Origin: Atrina japonica | Taxonomy: Eukaryota > Mollusca > Bivalvia > Pterioida > Pinnidae | DNA length: 64,000 nt | NCBI GenBank assembly: GCA_030159075.1 | Contig: BROG01000533.1 | Location: 124,001-188,000 of the forward strand | Direction of reading: 5' to 3' | Shown here: positions 47,329 to 60,449 of the stretch, piece by piece | How positions within the stretch are numbered: position 1 is the first letter of the stretch | Layout: each line of letters opens with the position of its first letter | Program-made: the position numbers and the translations under genes | The notes under the pieces: generated by a model | Database searches by the model: none | What the model was told of the DNA's origin: nothing | What the model saw: the letters and a program-made list of their open reading frames with translations, nothing else

Positions 47329-48124
47329 TCAAACGGTAGTGTGGTAACAATACGGTCTGAAAACGTGGCCATTCCGCCTGGCCACTCTCTTGTTGGGGAT
47401 CACATCCAGCTTGTTGATTAAGGCATGAGCTTCTCGTTGTTGAAGAGTATGTCTACTTGCATCTCCTAAAATCAAATTTTTCCAATATTTTTTGTACTTG
47501 TCCCCATCTCCAAATCCAGGTTTCTGAGAATGAAAACGATCAACTACAATAGCACGAGCTAAACAGCTCTTGTCTTTATTCTTGATCTGTATCAAACTTC
47601 TCTTCTTGTTTAGCATTACCTTTTTATCAAAACTGAGATGATATTTCAGTTTTCCACCTCCGCTGCTTACAGGTTGTATGACATGGATTACTGACATGGT
47701 GGTAGACCCTAAAATTTTCATTACTCTGTTGTGCTTTCTCAATTTTCTCCATGAGTAGATCAGCATTCAGGTCTTTGGCATCCGTAAATTCTTCCCACAC
47801 TTCACTTTTTAAAGATAGATGATGTATATTGACTCGCATCTTATTCCGATCTTCACACTGTAGTTTGGTCTTGATAAAAGTCAACATATGATCTAATACC
47901 TCTGCTACCAAGTGTATAGCATCTTTAGAACAATGTTTAAACTTGACTTGGTACACATTCGAGGCCGTTTTAAATTTGCATGATTTACGTTCACTCACGG
48001 TGTTTACTCCATAGTAATCACTATAACCAGTGAGTTGTCTGTTTGCATTAAATCGATCACCCCGTTGGTCTCTATGGTGAGCCTGTCTTTGACTTCTCGC
48101 CTGTCCTTGTCTTTCATTTAACAA
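47329..48124 (-). pseudogene. Polinton/Maverick-type DNA polymerase B, N-terminal fragment, copy B
   Basis: Frames 47627-48124 (165 codons) and 47329-47766 (145 codons) overlap by 140 nt in different registers. They carry the same motif blocks as copy A, so the frameshift near 47720 is ancestral to the duplication. A missing base near 48048 also alters the first codons relative to copy A. Confidence 0.7.
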
Positions 48125-48571
48125 TAAATCAAAGTTAGGTTAATTAGCCATTCCGTGTATATGCTTCCGTTTTCAAATCTAAAATGAAGTACAGTAACAG
48201 TATACATGTATTTTTAATAAAAAGTAAATAACTATAGATACTCAAACATCATCACACATACATATTCATAACGCTGTTTTATTCTAGTTTTTATGTTTAC
48301 AGGTACATAAAACTAGAAATTATTTTATTTCGTTTTATACTAAGAAATACTAAAAACTAGTGAGAGTATTTGTCTAAAAAACAGGTGACCAGATGCCTAA
48401 AACAGGTGGTCAGATAACAGGTGGCCAGATGTAAAAAAAAACAGGTGGCCAGATGACAGGTTGCCAGATGTCTAGGCAGGAGAATGAAACTCGTCCTTAA
48501 ATCAATGCGTTATGCGAACACCATAAACTCTATATAAGCTAGTACTGTCTGGGTCTCGGTATTAGTTCATC

Positions 48572-48748
48572 ATGGATAACTCATCCGACATTGATATGCA
48601 ACCTGAAGAGAGAAACATGAAAATCATTCTTACACGAAGGACACACAGACTGATAAATTCTGGTAAGACCCTGCTACACCTACTACACCCAGTACCTGTA
48701 CAATACGTACTAGCTCAGGAAGCATTAGCCAATCTTCGACAACATTAG
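48572..48748 (+). CDS. Small ORF of the Polinton-derived element, 58 aa (copy B)
   Basis: Same as 39519-39713 but without an 18 bp segment, giving LTRRTHRLINSGK where copy A has six extra codons. TATATAA precedes it by the same distance. The frame is again open past the TAG to the stem-loop. Function unknown. Confidence 0.45.
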   Translation: MDNSSDIDMQPEERNMKIILTRRTHRLINSGKTLLHLLHPVPVQYVLAQEALANLRQH

Positions 48749-48856
48749 ACAGAGATAATTCGACTGATGATAGAGAAAGAAACAGAAGTTCGTCGTTGGC
48801 GACGTCTACTCGACAGATATTATAGTCTCTCTTATTCAGCTTTTCGGAGCAATCAA

Positions 48857-48874
48857 CGACCCTTTTAAGGGTCG
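48857..48874 (+). terminator. Histone-type 3' stem-loop candidate (copy B)
   Basis: Identical to 39822-39839 with identical downstream 'gaaaagaaa'. Confidence 0.5.
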
Positions 48875-51279
48875 CCCATCTTATTCGAAAAGAAACCTTA
48901 ACTAAAAGTATGCAGGTTTTGTGTTCTGTAGCGGCGAGTTTAAAATATTGTAGTGACTAAACACTACTTATCAGTTGATGTTCGCTCAACATTAAACGTT
49001 TTATTATCATTTGTGCTTTTGTTGCGACTCAAGTATTCACTTCAATAGATTAAAGTCTAATATAGTAAGTCATGTGACTAGAGAGAGGTTCAGTTAGTTC
49101 TTTGAGAGCTCATTTGAAATCCGAAGCTGGAGGTGTTAACATCGTAAGAAAACCACTACCAACATTGGTGAGTGTTTGAATTTTTATTACATAGGCTTAG
49201 TGTTTGCCTTATGAAACAGTAATTTTCAATATCTCAGAAAAAATTTGTGTTCTAGCAACGTCAACAAGGTTTTCATTACTTACAACTTAATTATGCTATC
49301 GGGGAATACTCCACCATGTAATCAACGTTCATTCACTCTAGACCTCAAAACTGGGAAAAAACCATCTCCTGCTAGCATTACAACTCTCGCCAAACTCACG
49401 TGAACTCTCGCCGACTGTGGCAACACCTACTACTGATTTCACTCCAAGTCTCAAACCTGGAAAAACCCCAAAGTTTCGGTATTAAAAATAAATTCACTCT
49501 CAGTCCCAAACTGGAAAAACCCAATTTATAGTTTTAGCTGTTGACTTCTCGTGAACTCACGTGACCTCTTGTGACCCCGACCTCTTGTAACGAAGGCTCT
49601 CATTGACTCGTTATCAAAGATGGCCGTCCCTACAACCTTCACTTCCGGTCATAGACACGCCTCCAAACTCAACGATTTGCTCTTTCTCCTTATTGCCATG
49701 ACAACATTACCTCATACATCCGGTATGACCTCACTTCCGGTATGATGCACTTACAGTATGACGTCACAGACGGCTCCCTGGCCCGCAGTTTCAAATTAAC
49801 CAATCAGAAGCCAGCATTCTGATGACGTCATCAAAAACCGTTAAAACTTGGCAAATTTGAAACTTCACGCCAGGGAGCTGCCTATTACTACTTTTATTAT
49901 ATCTATAAAACAGAATACCAAACTCTTGGTAAAAAAGTCATGTGACTTTAAAAAAAAAATAGAAAGTAGATTCAGTTAGGTCTCTGAGAGCTCATTAACG
50001 ATCCGGAGCTCGAGATATCAACATCGTCAGAAAATCACTACCAGTATGGGTGAGTTTTTGAATTTTTATTAGATAGGCTTAGTTTTTTTACCTTATGAAA
50101 CATGTACAAACAGTAATCTTCAATATCTCAGGAAAAAGTGAGCTAGCAACGTTAACAATGTTTTTTATTACTTACAAATATTAAAAACATAATACCAAAG
50201 TTATAGTGTTCAAAGACGATCGTTTCTGGCAATAAGACTTCATTGGTTTAGCTCCAAGATTAAATAGATTTTCTAAAGAGAAAGCTGTATCAGACAAGGC
50301 CAAATAAATAAATCTAAAACGTATAATCAAAATCCCTTTAAAAATAGCCACTGTAAAAAGATGGCTATCCTAGCTTTAAGAGAAACTTTTTAGAAATTTA
50401 AATGTGTTATCAGTGCCAATTATTACAACTTAATCATGCCATCAGGGGAATACCCCCAACGTTGATGTAGATTCACTCTAAACTCAAATCTGGGAAACCC
50501 ATCTCTTGAAAGCTCACGTGAACTCTCACCGACTCTGGCGACACCTACCACTGATTTCACTCCAAACCCAAACCTGGAAAAATCTAAACTTTCGGATCTA
50601 AAAAAGATTTACTCCCAACCCCAAAACTGGAAAAACCCTACTTCTGTTAGCATCCCAACTCACATGAACTCTCGCCAACTCTTGCTGACTCGCGACAACT
50701 ACTACTCATCTCTCTTTAAACCTAAAACTGTAAGTTTCAGTTCTAAAAATTGATTCACTCTCAGCCCAAATCTTGTAAAATCCAACTTCTATTTTTTAGC
50801 ATCTGACCTCTTGTAATTCCCCGTGACATCCCCGTGACCGAAACCTCTTGTAAAAAAGGCTCTCATTAGCTCGTTATCCAAGATGGCCTCCCCCACAGCC
50901 TTCTGCTTCCGATTATAGACACGCCCCAGAGCTCAACGATTGGCTCTTTTTTCCTTGTCGCCATTTTAATGTGACCTCACTTCCTGTATGATGCACTTCC
51001 GGTTATGACGTTACAGGCAGCTCTATAACGGGCCATTTGAATGGACCAATCAGAAGCCTGGATTCTGATAACGTCATCAGAAAATTCAAATGGTCCGCTA
51101 TGGAGCTGCCTATTACTACTCCTGTATTATGTCCTCGTAGTCGTAATCGCCTCGAACCAATACAGCTGACCACGACCCAAAACGACTGTACTCGGACATG
51201 ATTAGGCTAAAAAGATATATTGCCGTAGACTGTCCTTCTGGTGAGACAGTAAAAACCGAGTGTCCCGTGTCAAAATAGT

Positions 51280-52260
51280 GTTTGCAAATTGTAAAAGGAG
51301 TCATCATGATACATATTAGTTTATACAAACTGCCAATGCAATATACAGAGACATTTTATTTTGATTGCACTAAGTTCTATCTGTATAATGGAATATTCAT
51401 ATAATGAATTGAAATTCCAGGTCCCCAAAATATTCGTTATAAACGACTTCTACTAATTTGATAACGTAATGAAATAATTTTCGAAATAATTTTCAGAATG
51501 AGGTTAGTGCAAAACAAATTATATATATATATATATATACGGACATATTCTATATAGTGATTTAGGGCGAATTAAATACACGGTGGATATGTTTTTGTTG
51601 TAAAAGGACGAAAGTTTCCAGGTATGCAGTAAATATTGAAAAGATGCATGATGTTTGTCCCACAACATTTTAAGGTGACATAAGCCGTAGATAGAGTGTT
51701 TCCTTTGCAATAATATGAGACAGACATTTTGAAATATGTTTCATGTTCCTTATTCTTATTCCTGACCGTCTCCGTGTATTAATTCTTGCATTGGAAAAGA
51801 AAGATAATTTAAAGTAAGACTTTTTTTCAAATCCCTACATTTTGTATTATGACGTTTTTGTGTTGTATTATTAATAACATTCATTTAAATATCGGTTAAA
51901 TCTATATCTTCATAAAATAATTTTTATACCACCAATCATACTTTTTGTAGTTTGTATAATCTTTTTCATGACAATCATAAATTAGACAATGCATTGAACT
52001 ATAAAAGCTGTCATTGTTGTTTTAGTGTTTAGACTTCCAAAATGAGTGATGTAAATGTATATATGTTTATATATGACCAAATGCGTCTAAATCCCATATA
52101 ACTGGAGTTGTATAAAGTTGCAATAAAATAAAATGTTTGATGAAAATGAATCCCATTTCCGAGGAAATTTGATTTATTTGTATGAACAAAAGTGGTCTGT
52201 GTAAACGTGCGTGTTTGAACATGATCAGAAGAAGTGCATAAGTTTATAATGAATTTGGTA
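51280..52260. repeat. Right flanking paralogous block
   Basis: Diverged counterpart of 31680-32350, with a short (AT)n at 51520-51538. It leads directly to the C1q gene, so the left-hand copy may be a stray copy of this gene's upstream region. Confidence 0.65.
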
Positions 52261-52500
52261 CTTGCAACATGTTTGGGCAGGTTAAATTTCCTACTCCAAT
52301 TACTTATTGTCATAAATGTAAAATTATATCGTGTAATAATTTTATTAATCATGCCACATTCCATATGGTCGATCAAAATATATATATAAGTAATTTGAAG
52401 GTATCTCTATTCAAACTGATTCTGTCATTCAAAAAAGAAACATACAGTATCAGCAAAATTTCATTTTTGTTCCACTTCGTCTTAGCGCTCTCATAGATAG

Positions 52501-55500
52501 ATGGATACTCTAAGGTTATGCGCGATCCTTCTGTTCTTGGTTTCTATCGAGACAAACGGTATTACCGCACGCTCATATAGTAAGTAGAAATATACACAAT
52601 TCTTGATTTATTAAGATTTTCTATGTTTTTAAAATTAATGCAAAATAGTTATTTCACATACAGAAAATGCAGACAGTATTTTCCTTTCTTATTCCGGACA
52701 TCGGTCCATTCCCGTTTTGGATTCGCAATTGTTCTTCGTGTTGGGACCGTTTTTATGTCTAATTTGCCGTATTCTAACAGAGTTTCTAATATCAATAAGT
52801 ACTTCTACATAAAATCTTATATTAAAAATGTATATACATGTTTATTCAAAATTCAGTATATCTTTACCTTGCAATTGAATATGTTCTAAGAACGTTTTAT
52901 TTATAAACCAAAATGTTTACAAATTTAAAGAATTTTTAAATATATAATTACAACACACTGATAAGGTTTTGTCGTTTTTTAAAAGAGATATCTATAGGCA
53001 TTTCTAAATCATATTTTAGAATAAATGTTTGGAATCTGGCGTTTGAACTTCGTTTAGTACCTATAGTGTGGTAAAGGTTTATACATTTCTTCAAGCTATT
53101 TCAAACCAATTAATTTTATTAACAGGTGATAGAAACAGAGAATGGCTTAAAGACCACATACTGGAAGAGTTTTTTAGAAACGCAGGTATGTCGATTGTCA
53201 CGTTATTGTATTAAAGGAGACTCGTATTTGTTAATGAATTGTACTGATACTGTGAATTTTGTGTACAGCCATATCAAGATAATTGGTACTTACACTGATC
53301 ACATGAAACCACTAACGGGAAATATCGGTGTTAAATCTAGGTTATATCCAAGATTTTTCTATCATAGGCATATCTGATTGACTGTTCCTACATCATTGAA
53401 GACTTTTTATCACAGGTAGATCTTAGTAACTGTTCCTAGATCGAGTTTTCCACGTTGTCGTTTAAGACTTCTTATGAAAGGTATAAGTTAGTGAATGTTC
53501 CTACACCAAACTTTCCACATTGTCATTGAAGACTTCTTATCACAGGTAGTTCCTTGTGATTGTGATTGTTCCTACATTGAGCATTCCACATTGTCATTGA
53601 AGACTTCTTATCACAGGTAGTTCCTTGTGATTGTGATTGTTCCTACATTGAGCATTCCACATTGTCACTGAAGACTTCTTATCACAGGTAGTTCCTAGTA
53701 AATGTTCTTACATTGAGCTTTCCACATTATCACTGGATTTCTTATCACAGGTAGTTCCCAGTGACTGTTCCTACACCAGGACTTCCACATTGTCATTGCA
53801 GACTTCGTATCACAGATAGCTCCTAGTGACTGTTCCTACACCAAGACTTCCACATTGTCATTGCAGACTTCGTATCACAGATAGCTCCTAGTGACTGTTC
53901 CTACAACAAGACTTCCACATTGTCATTGCAGACTTCGTATCACAGATAGCTCCTATAGTGACTGTTCCTACACCAAGACTTCCACATTGTCATTGCAGAC
54001 TTCGTATAACAGATAGCTCCTAGTGACTGTTCCTACACCAAGACTTCCACATTGTCATTGCAGACTTCGTATCACAGATAGCTCCTAGTGACTGTTCCTA
54101 CACCAAGACTTCCACATTGTCATTGCAGACTCCGTATAACAGATAACTCCTAGTGACTGTTCTTACACCAAGACTCCCACATTGTCATTGCAGACTCCGT
54201 ATAACAGATAGTTCCTAGTGACTGTTCCTACACCAAGACTTCGTACCACAGATAGCTCCTAGTGACTGTTCCTACACCAAGACTCCCACATTGTCATTGC
54301 AGACTTCGTATAACAGATAGCTCCTAGTGACTGTTCCTACACCAAGACTCCCACATTGTCATTGCAGACTCCGTATAATAGATAGCTCCTAGTGACTGTT
54401 CCTACACCAAGACTTCGTACCACAGATAGCTCCTAGTGACTGTTCCTACACCAAGCTTTCCACGTTGTCATTGAAGACTCCGTATTACAGATAACTCCTA
54501 GTGACTGTTCCTACACCAAGACTCCCACATTGTCATTGCAGACTTCGTATCACAGATAGCTCCTAGTGACTGTTCCTACACCAAGACTTCCACATTGTCA
54601 TTGCAGACTTCGTATCACAGATAGCTCCTAGTGACTGTTCCTACAACAAGACTTCCACATTGTCATTGCAGACTTCGTATCACAGATAGCTCCTATAGTG
54701 ACTGTTCCTACACCAAGACTTCCACATTGTCATTGCAGACTTCGTATAACAGATAGCTCCTAGTGACTGTTCCTACACCAAGACTTCCACATTGTCATTG
54801 CAGACTTCGTATCACAGATAGCTCCTAGTGACTGTTCCTACACCAAGACTTCCACATTGTCATTGCAGACTCCGTATAACAGATAACTCCTAGTGACTGT
54901 TCTTACACCAAGACTCCCCACATTGTCATTGCAGACTCCGTATAACAGATATTTCCTAGTGACTGTTCCTACACCAAGACTTCGTACCACAGATAGCTCC
55001 TAGTGACTGTTCCTACACCAAGACTCCCACATTGTCATTGCAGACTTCGTATAACAGATAGCTCCTAGTGACTGTTCCTACACCAAAACTCCCACATTGT
55101 CATTGCAGACTCCGTATAATAGATAGCTCCTAGTGACTGTTCCTACACCAAGACTTCGTACCACAGATAGCTCCTAGTGACTGTTCCTACACCAAGCTTT
55201 CCACGTTGTCATTGAAGACTCCGTATTACAGATAACTCCTAGTGACTGTTCCTACACCAAGACTCCCACATTGTCATTGCAGACTTCGTATAACAGATAG
55301 CTCCTAGTGACTGTTCCTACACCAAGACTCCCTCATTGTCATTGCAGACTCCGTATAACAGATAGTTCCTAGTGACTGTTCCTACACCAAGACTTCGTAC
55401 CACAGATAGCTCCTAGTGACTGTTCCTACACCAAGACTTCCACATTGTCATTGCAGACTCCGTATAACAGATAACTCCTAGTGACTGTTCTTACACCAAG

Positions 55501-56855
55501 ACTCCCACATTGTCATTGCAGACTCCGTATAACAGATAGTTCCTAGTGACTGTTCCTACACCAAGACTTCGTACCACAGATAGCTCCTAGTGACTGTTCC
55601 TACACCAAGACTCCCACATTGTCATTGCAGACTTCGTATAACAGATAGCTCCTAGTGACTGTTCCTACACCAAGACTCCCACATTGTCATTGCAGACTCC
55701 GTATAATAGATAGCTCCTAGTGACTGTTCCTACACCAAGACTTCGTACCACAGATAGCTCCTAGTGACTGTTCCTACACCAAGCTTTCCACGTTGTCATT
55801 GAAGACTCCGTATTACAGATAACTCCTAGTGACTGTTCCTACACCAAGACTCCCACATTGTCATTGCAGACTTCGTATAACAGATAGCTCCTAGTGACTG
55901 TTCCTACACCAAGACTCCCACATTGTCATTGCAGACTCCGTATAACAGATAGCTCCTAGTGACTGTTCCTACACCAAGACTTCGTACCACAGATAGCTCC
56001 TAGTGACTGTTCCTACACCAAGCTTTCCACGTTGTCATTGAAGACTCCGTATTACAGATAACTCATAGTGACTGTTCCTACACCAAGCTTTCCACGTTGT
56101 CATTAAAGACTTCGTATCACAGATAGCTCCTATAGTGACTGTTCCGACACCAAGCTTTTCACATTGTCATTAAGGACTTCTTATCACAGGTAGTTCCTAG
56201 TGACTGTTGCTACATCGAGCTTTCTACATTGTTATTGAAGACTTCTCACAGGTAGTTCCTAGTGACTGTTCCTACACCAAGCTTTCCACACTTGCAAATG
56301 ACGCATTGACTGGAATATCTTGTGGATCGCCACATCATCAAGTTGCATTTACGACTTTCTATATTTATTTGTGTTGATGTAATCCGTCAAAGATGGACAA
56401 GTCAAACCTAATGTATAAATTTTCTCTTTGCAGTAAATGAAATGACAAAACACAGGGTTGTAGCCTTTACAGCTGTTCTAAGTCGGTCTATATCCTTGGG
56501 CGATCAGCAAGCTGTACCATACGACAGAGTTTTAACGAATGTTGGTGACGGGTATAGCACCTCTAATTACCATTTTACGGCACCTCTGAGCGGTGTCTAC
56601 ACGTTTTCTGCATCTTTGATGGGATACAATAAATACAGCGTTCATCTTCAGTTGGTGAAAAATGAAAAGGAACTAGTAAGGCTTTACACTCAAGGAGAGC
56701 GATATTATGATACATCATCTCAAACTATCAATATTTACCTGGCAAAAGGTGACAGTGTCTGGGTACGACGTAAGTCACAGGCCGGGGGTGCAATATATGG
56801 TAGTCAACCATTCAACGTTTTTTCTGGAGCGCTTCTGTCTCCGGTTCAAATTTAA
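52501..56855 (+). CDS. Secreted C1q-domain protein, 3 exons, 186 aa
   Basis: Exons 52501-52579, 53126-53185 and 56434-56855 join in phase (561 nt with stop); all junctions are GT-AG. Residues 1-20 are a signal peptide (MDTLRLCAILLFLVSIETNG). A short linker (to about residue 50) has no collagen repeat. Residues about 50-186 are a C1q/TNF-like jelly-roll domain with AFTAVLS, VPYDRVLTNVGDGYS, YHFTAPLSGVYTFSASL, and a C-terminal FNVFSGALLSPVQI. Such proteins trimerise and act as pattern-recognition lectins in molluscan innate immunity; the ligand is unknown. Without collagen it is a globular-head secreted C1q. A candidate poly(A) signal AATAAA is at about 57088. Intron 2 is filled by a minisatellite. 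A diverged, broken paralogue follows at 62762. Confidence 0.92.
52690..52770. repeat. Dispersed repeat fragment in C1q intron 1
   Basis: 'cggacatcggtccattcccgttttggattcgcaattgttcttcgtgttgggaccg' matches 13798-13850. Confidence 0.65.
53384..56293 (+). repeat. Intronic minisatellite, ~65 bp unit with ~740 bp higher-order repeat
   Basis: The consensus unit is 'tgactgttcctacaccaagacttccacattgtcattgcagacttcgtatcacagatagctcctag' in part or whole; a shorter ~44 bp variant lacks 'cacattgtcattgcag'. About 45 units fill C1q intron 2. Marker variants ('ctacaacaag' at 53901 and 54641; 'tcctatagtg' at 53951 and 54691) recur 740 bp apart. The outer units are the most diverged. Confidence 0.95.
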
Positions 56856-57124
56856 ATCGGTCAAAAATATATCAATACATTTGTTCAGTAACTCTCGCAA
56901 ATATTCGATTTATTTTGTAAACGTAATCTCATTGTAAAAGTTTAAACCTCTGCAATGTACAAACATAACACTATATTGGTGTATTTGCTATTGTTTTATT
57001 GAAATTATAAGTGAATACAAAGGCCTTGGAGAATTGCAGTCTTTTATTAATTCATTATAAAGACCTAGGGCATTATTTGTGTTAACCAATAAACATTCTT
57101 ATCAATTTTTCTAGACTTTTTACT

Positions 57125-57372
57125 ATCTGTATCTATTGAAAAAACTATAAAAATTCTTAGATTACTATATATTTTGTGAAAATAAGGTCAGGTCCAGTGT
57201 GGTATTAATATACAAACAGTCAGGTCGAGTTAATTAATTGATAGGTTTCTCAAGCAATTTTCACAAAATATATAGCAATTTAAGAATTGTTATGCTTTTT
57301 TATATTGTATATCAATCTAAGTAGTAAAAAAGAAACACAAATTTTGAAAAATACCACAGTTAATGTCCCTTT
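57125..57372. repeat. MITE (AAAGGGRCATTA family), left end decayed
   Basis: 'aaattcttagattactatatattttgtgaaaat' with inverted 'ttttcacaaaatatatagcaatttaagaatt' and right end 'cacagttaatgtcccttt'. Confidence 0.75.
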
Positions 57373-57374
57373 AA

Positions 57375-58130
57375 CTATTCCATGTAAAGATATGTTCTTA
57401 TCACAAACCAGATTGTTATCGAGAATATTTGACAATTGTTTTTGAATAACATGTTTATTACATCGAGTGAGGCAGCAGAATACATATTAAACACGAGTGC
57501 TTCTAATTATTACATTTTCCAGTCATGTTTTGTTACCTAACGCCGAGATAGAGTCTATAGTCTTCGAGTTGTGAAATGTAAATAAAACACTTCACATATT
57601 GGTTGAAATCTATCACTCCGATACTAAGAAAATAGTACATAGAAATGGGGAAAATATAGGCTAAAAAGTTTAGAACATCCGACAAACAGACAGACAAACA
57701 AACATGTATTACAAATAACAAATCATTTTAATACATGTATAATTCATGTTTGGTTGAATATTTTAAAATTGTGAAAAAATACAGGCGCATTAATATACAC
57801 GAACTTAAACAACTGCGAGGCGAAGCGGAGTCTCATGTTAAAAGCCTCATGACTCATGATGGATGTGTGCGAAGATGTACTGATGCGATGTTTGTTTTGT
57901 GATGAAGTGAATGTAATGTTGACTGGTGCGTTGAAAGTATAGTCTCCAGAGAATAACCCCTGATAAAGTGAAAAGTCTTCTCTAAATGTAACCGTTTGGT
58001 TTGATTTATTGGCTGGAGAGCATTTTCCATTTACTTTGCATTGAGTTGCATATCAAATCAGTTAAAAAATTCAACGAAAAATAACAGTAAAAGATAAAGC
58101 TCATACTTAATTAATAAATTTGATAAAAAA
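57375..58130. other. AT-rich intergenic DNA
   Basis: No gene or known repeat recognised. Confidence 0.45.
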
Positions 58131-58134
58131 AAAG

Positions 58135-58136
<2 letters not shown>

Positions 58137-58227
<91 letters not shown>
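58137..58227. repeat. (AT)n microsatellite
   Basis: About 90 bp of pure AT. Confidence 0.95.
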
Positions 58228-58232
<5 letters not shown>

Positions 58233-58412
58233 CTGATTAATATAACGCTGAGTGGTCGATAATACAGCATACAGTCTTACCTATTGCACAAAACTGAAAT
58301 AAAATAAAATCACATGGTAGCTTGTCATTTTATACAACAAAATTAACGAGTGCATTTTTGCGCAGATATGAAAAATAACATAAAAGTAATATTTAGGAGC
58401 AAATCGTTTTAA

Positions 58413-58729
58413 AGGGACATTAGCTGTGTTGACCAAACAAATTATTTAATCTATTCTATTTTTACTACTTGTACTTGATGAACAAATGATAGCTATACAC
58501 AGGCATAAAAAGTCTTATATTGCTATATATTTTGTAAAACGAAGTTCAGGTTCATATACAAATAGTACGGATGAGTTAAACAAGTGCCAAACCTTTTTTC
58601 ACAAAATATATAGGTATTCAAGAAGTTTTATGCCTGTGTATATCTCTTTCTTGTTTTTGTATCATGTGTATATCAATCGAATTAGTACAAAAGAAAAAAA
58701 GGGGGAAAACACAACTAATGCCCCTTTAA
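58413..58729. mobile_element. Foldback MITE, ~317 bp, most complete of its family
   Basis: Starts 'aaagggacattagctgtgttg' and ends 'caactaatgcccctttaa'. Inner inverted blocks are 'tacacaggcataaaaagtcttatattgctatatattttg' and 'caaaatatataggtattcaagaagttttatgcctgtgta'. No protein. Confidence 0.85.
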
Positions 58730-59555
58730 GTAGAGGTTCTTTTAGGTATAATGTGATAAAACATAAAACCACACTTTACCCCAACAACACACTACGTTGG
58801 GAGAATATGTACGTATACAAGAGGTCAGTAAACTACATGTATGCCTAAGCATCGATGATAGACTTACATATCAATGAGATGTTTCCCCTTTGTAAAGTAA
58901 TTTACCTGGATGATGATGATGATGGTGATGAAGATGATGATATATATTGTAAAAATACTTAGTAATTTTCATTTAAGCAGTTTTTATATTATAAAACGCT
59001 TTACCTGAAATAATTGTAAATAAGAATTATACAAAGTTTTTGAATATCTCTTTATTATCCGGAGTCCAGGTCTAAAGTGACTTTTGACTCGGACCTAAAG
59101 CGTCTTCATAAAAAATAGATCTTTGCAATTAACCAATAAAAACTTATTAAAATGCGTAATAATACGAAATTTACCTTACTATCGTAAGAATATAAAATAT
59201 AAAGTATCATAGGAAGAGAGCGTAAAAACTCTGCCGAAAGTTGTGTTAACAATTTCTTTAAGTCCGAAAAGAATGTGTCAACCCATAAGCGATCGCACAT
59301 ACAATGTGGTCGCATAATTATGTTAACACCCTGTACTTGTGGATTAAATTTGTACCAATGAATAAGATTAATTTTGAAAGTAAACAGTTAATCTTTCTAA
59401 ATTCAGAACATTTACATAAACTTACTCGTAAGAATATTGAAGAATGTTATATTTTTACATATTTAATTATCTTTGAAATACAAATATTTCTATTTTATTT
59501 AATATAAAAAAATATGATACTGATAAATATATCGGCATGATAGAATAATTATCAA
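58730..59555. other. AT-rich intergenic DNA
   Basis: A short (GATGAT)n run at 58910-58942; otherwise nothing recognised. Confidence 0.45.
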
Positions 59556-59557
59556 AC

Positions 59558-59694
59558 ATGGATGTGTTGAGTTGAACAGAAATATCCATCCTCGAGGAAA
59601 TAATTTGAAAGTCCAATCTTCGAGATACCCTCGGATTGCCAGATTTATACCACTCGAGTGGATACTTCTTTGTCCACTCAACACACCCACATAA
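59558..59694. repeat. Foldback element, ~137 bp
   Basis: 'ggatgtgttgagttgaacagaaatatccatcctcgag' pairs with 'ctcgagtggatacttctttgtccactcaacacaccc'. A MITE-like hairpin. Confidence 0.75.
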
Positions 59695-60167
59695 GATTCT
59701 TTATTTTCTTTTTTTCATTTTTGAACAAATATATTTGTTCTGTCTACTGAGTAGAATCAAAAATCCATCTACTGACATATGTAAGTCTTCGAATGATCGA
59801 TACATAATAAGAGGATTGGAGTGAAAAAGACACTAATATGAAATCTACAGAATTGCTGCCGTAGCCAAATACCCATGGGAAATTCTTCTTAAATGATCTA
59901 ATGAAATAGGGATACTAGTTGTCAAATATCTTAAATATAATTGAAATACTGGAAACATATATATTCTATTCTCTTTCTGTGAGTTTAATGGTGTGTCGGG
60001 GGGAAGTTCTCTGAGGTATTTTATGCAACACGAGCTCCATCCTATCATGATTGGCAAAATCTTTTGAATCCATTGAGATTCTTCTCACGCTCTAACCAGC
60101 AGAAATCCCATCACATCAGCAGGTCTTTTGCAGAATGTCAACAGTCAAATGTAGTTGTGACCCAGAA

Positions 60168-60445
60168 TCTATAGGAGTAGGACCAGTGATTATAGAAGTG
60201 GACTCCTGTTTATCTTGGTGTATGTGTATTTATAGGAATAGCATGAGTGATAATAGAAGTAGAATCCTGTAAATCTTGGTGTATGTGTATCTATAGGAAT
60301 AGTGCCAGTAATGATAGATGTAGACTGCTATTTAGTTGGGTGTATGTGCATCTATAGGAATAGCACCAGTGATGATAGAAGCAGACTTCTGTTTATCTTG
60401 GTGTATGTGTGTCTCAAGGAATAGCACCGTTGATGATAGATGTAA
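60168..60445. repeat. ~62 bp tandem repeat, about 4.5 units
   Basis: The unit 'ataggaatagcaccagtgatgatagaagtagactcctgtttatcttggtgtatgtgtatct' recurs with substitutions. A further unit appears at 61930-62002 beyond the inserted composite element. Confidence 0.85.
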
Positions 60446-60449
60446 ACTC

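Larger units (their letters stand above)
41922..50980. repeat. Tandem segmental duplication, copy B (~9.06 kb)
   Basis: The same order as copy A: Tc1 fragment, EF-hand exon 1 relic, RT relic, MITE, AT arrays, Polinton-derived element. After the unit the sequence continues into the element's true right end (50981-51119). Confidence 0.9.
46224..51119. mobile_element. Polinton-derived element, copy B (both ends present)
   Basis: Left TIR from about 46224; inner right TIR about 49451-49891; outer right TIR about 50568-51119 ending 'ggagctgcctattactac'. The outer right end matches the left end best: its reverse complement is 'cagctccatagcggaccatttgaattttctgatgacg'. The ~4.9 kb interior has the polymerase fragment and the small ORF. 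Clear target-site duplications were not found. Confidence 0.7.

Noticed and set aside
53384..56293. Possible CRISPR-like array
   Set aside because: Units are contiguous tandem repeats without unique spacers, in an animal gene intron.
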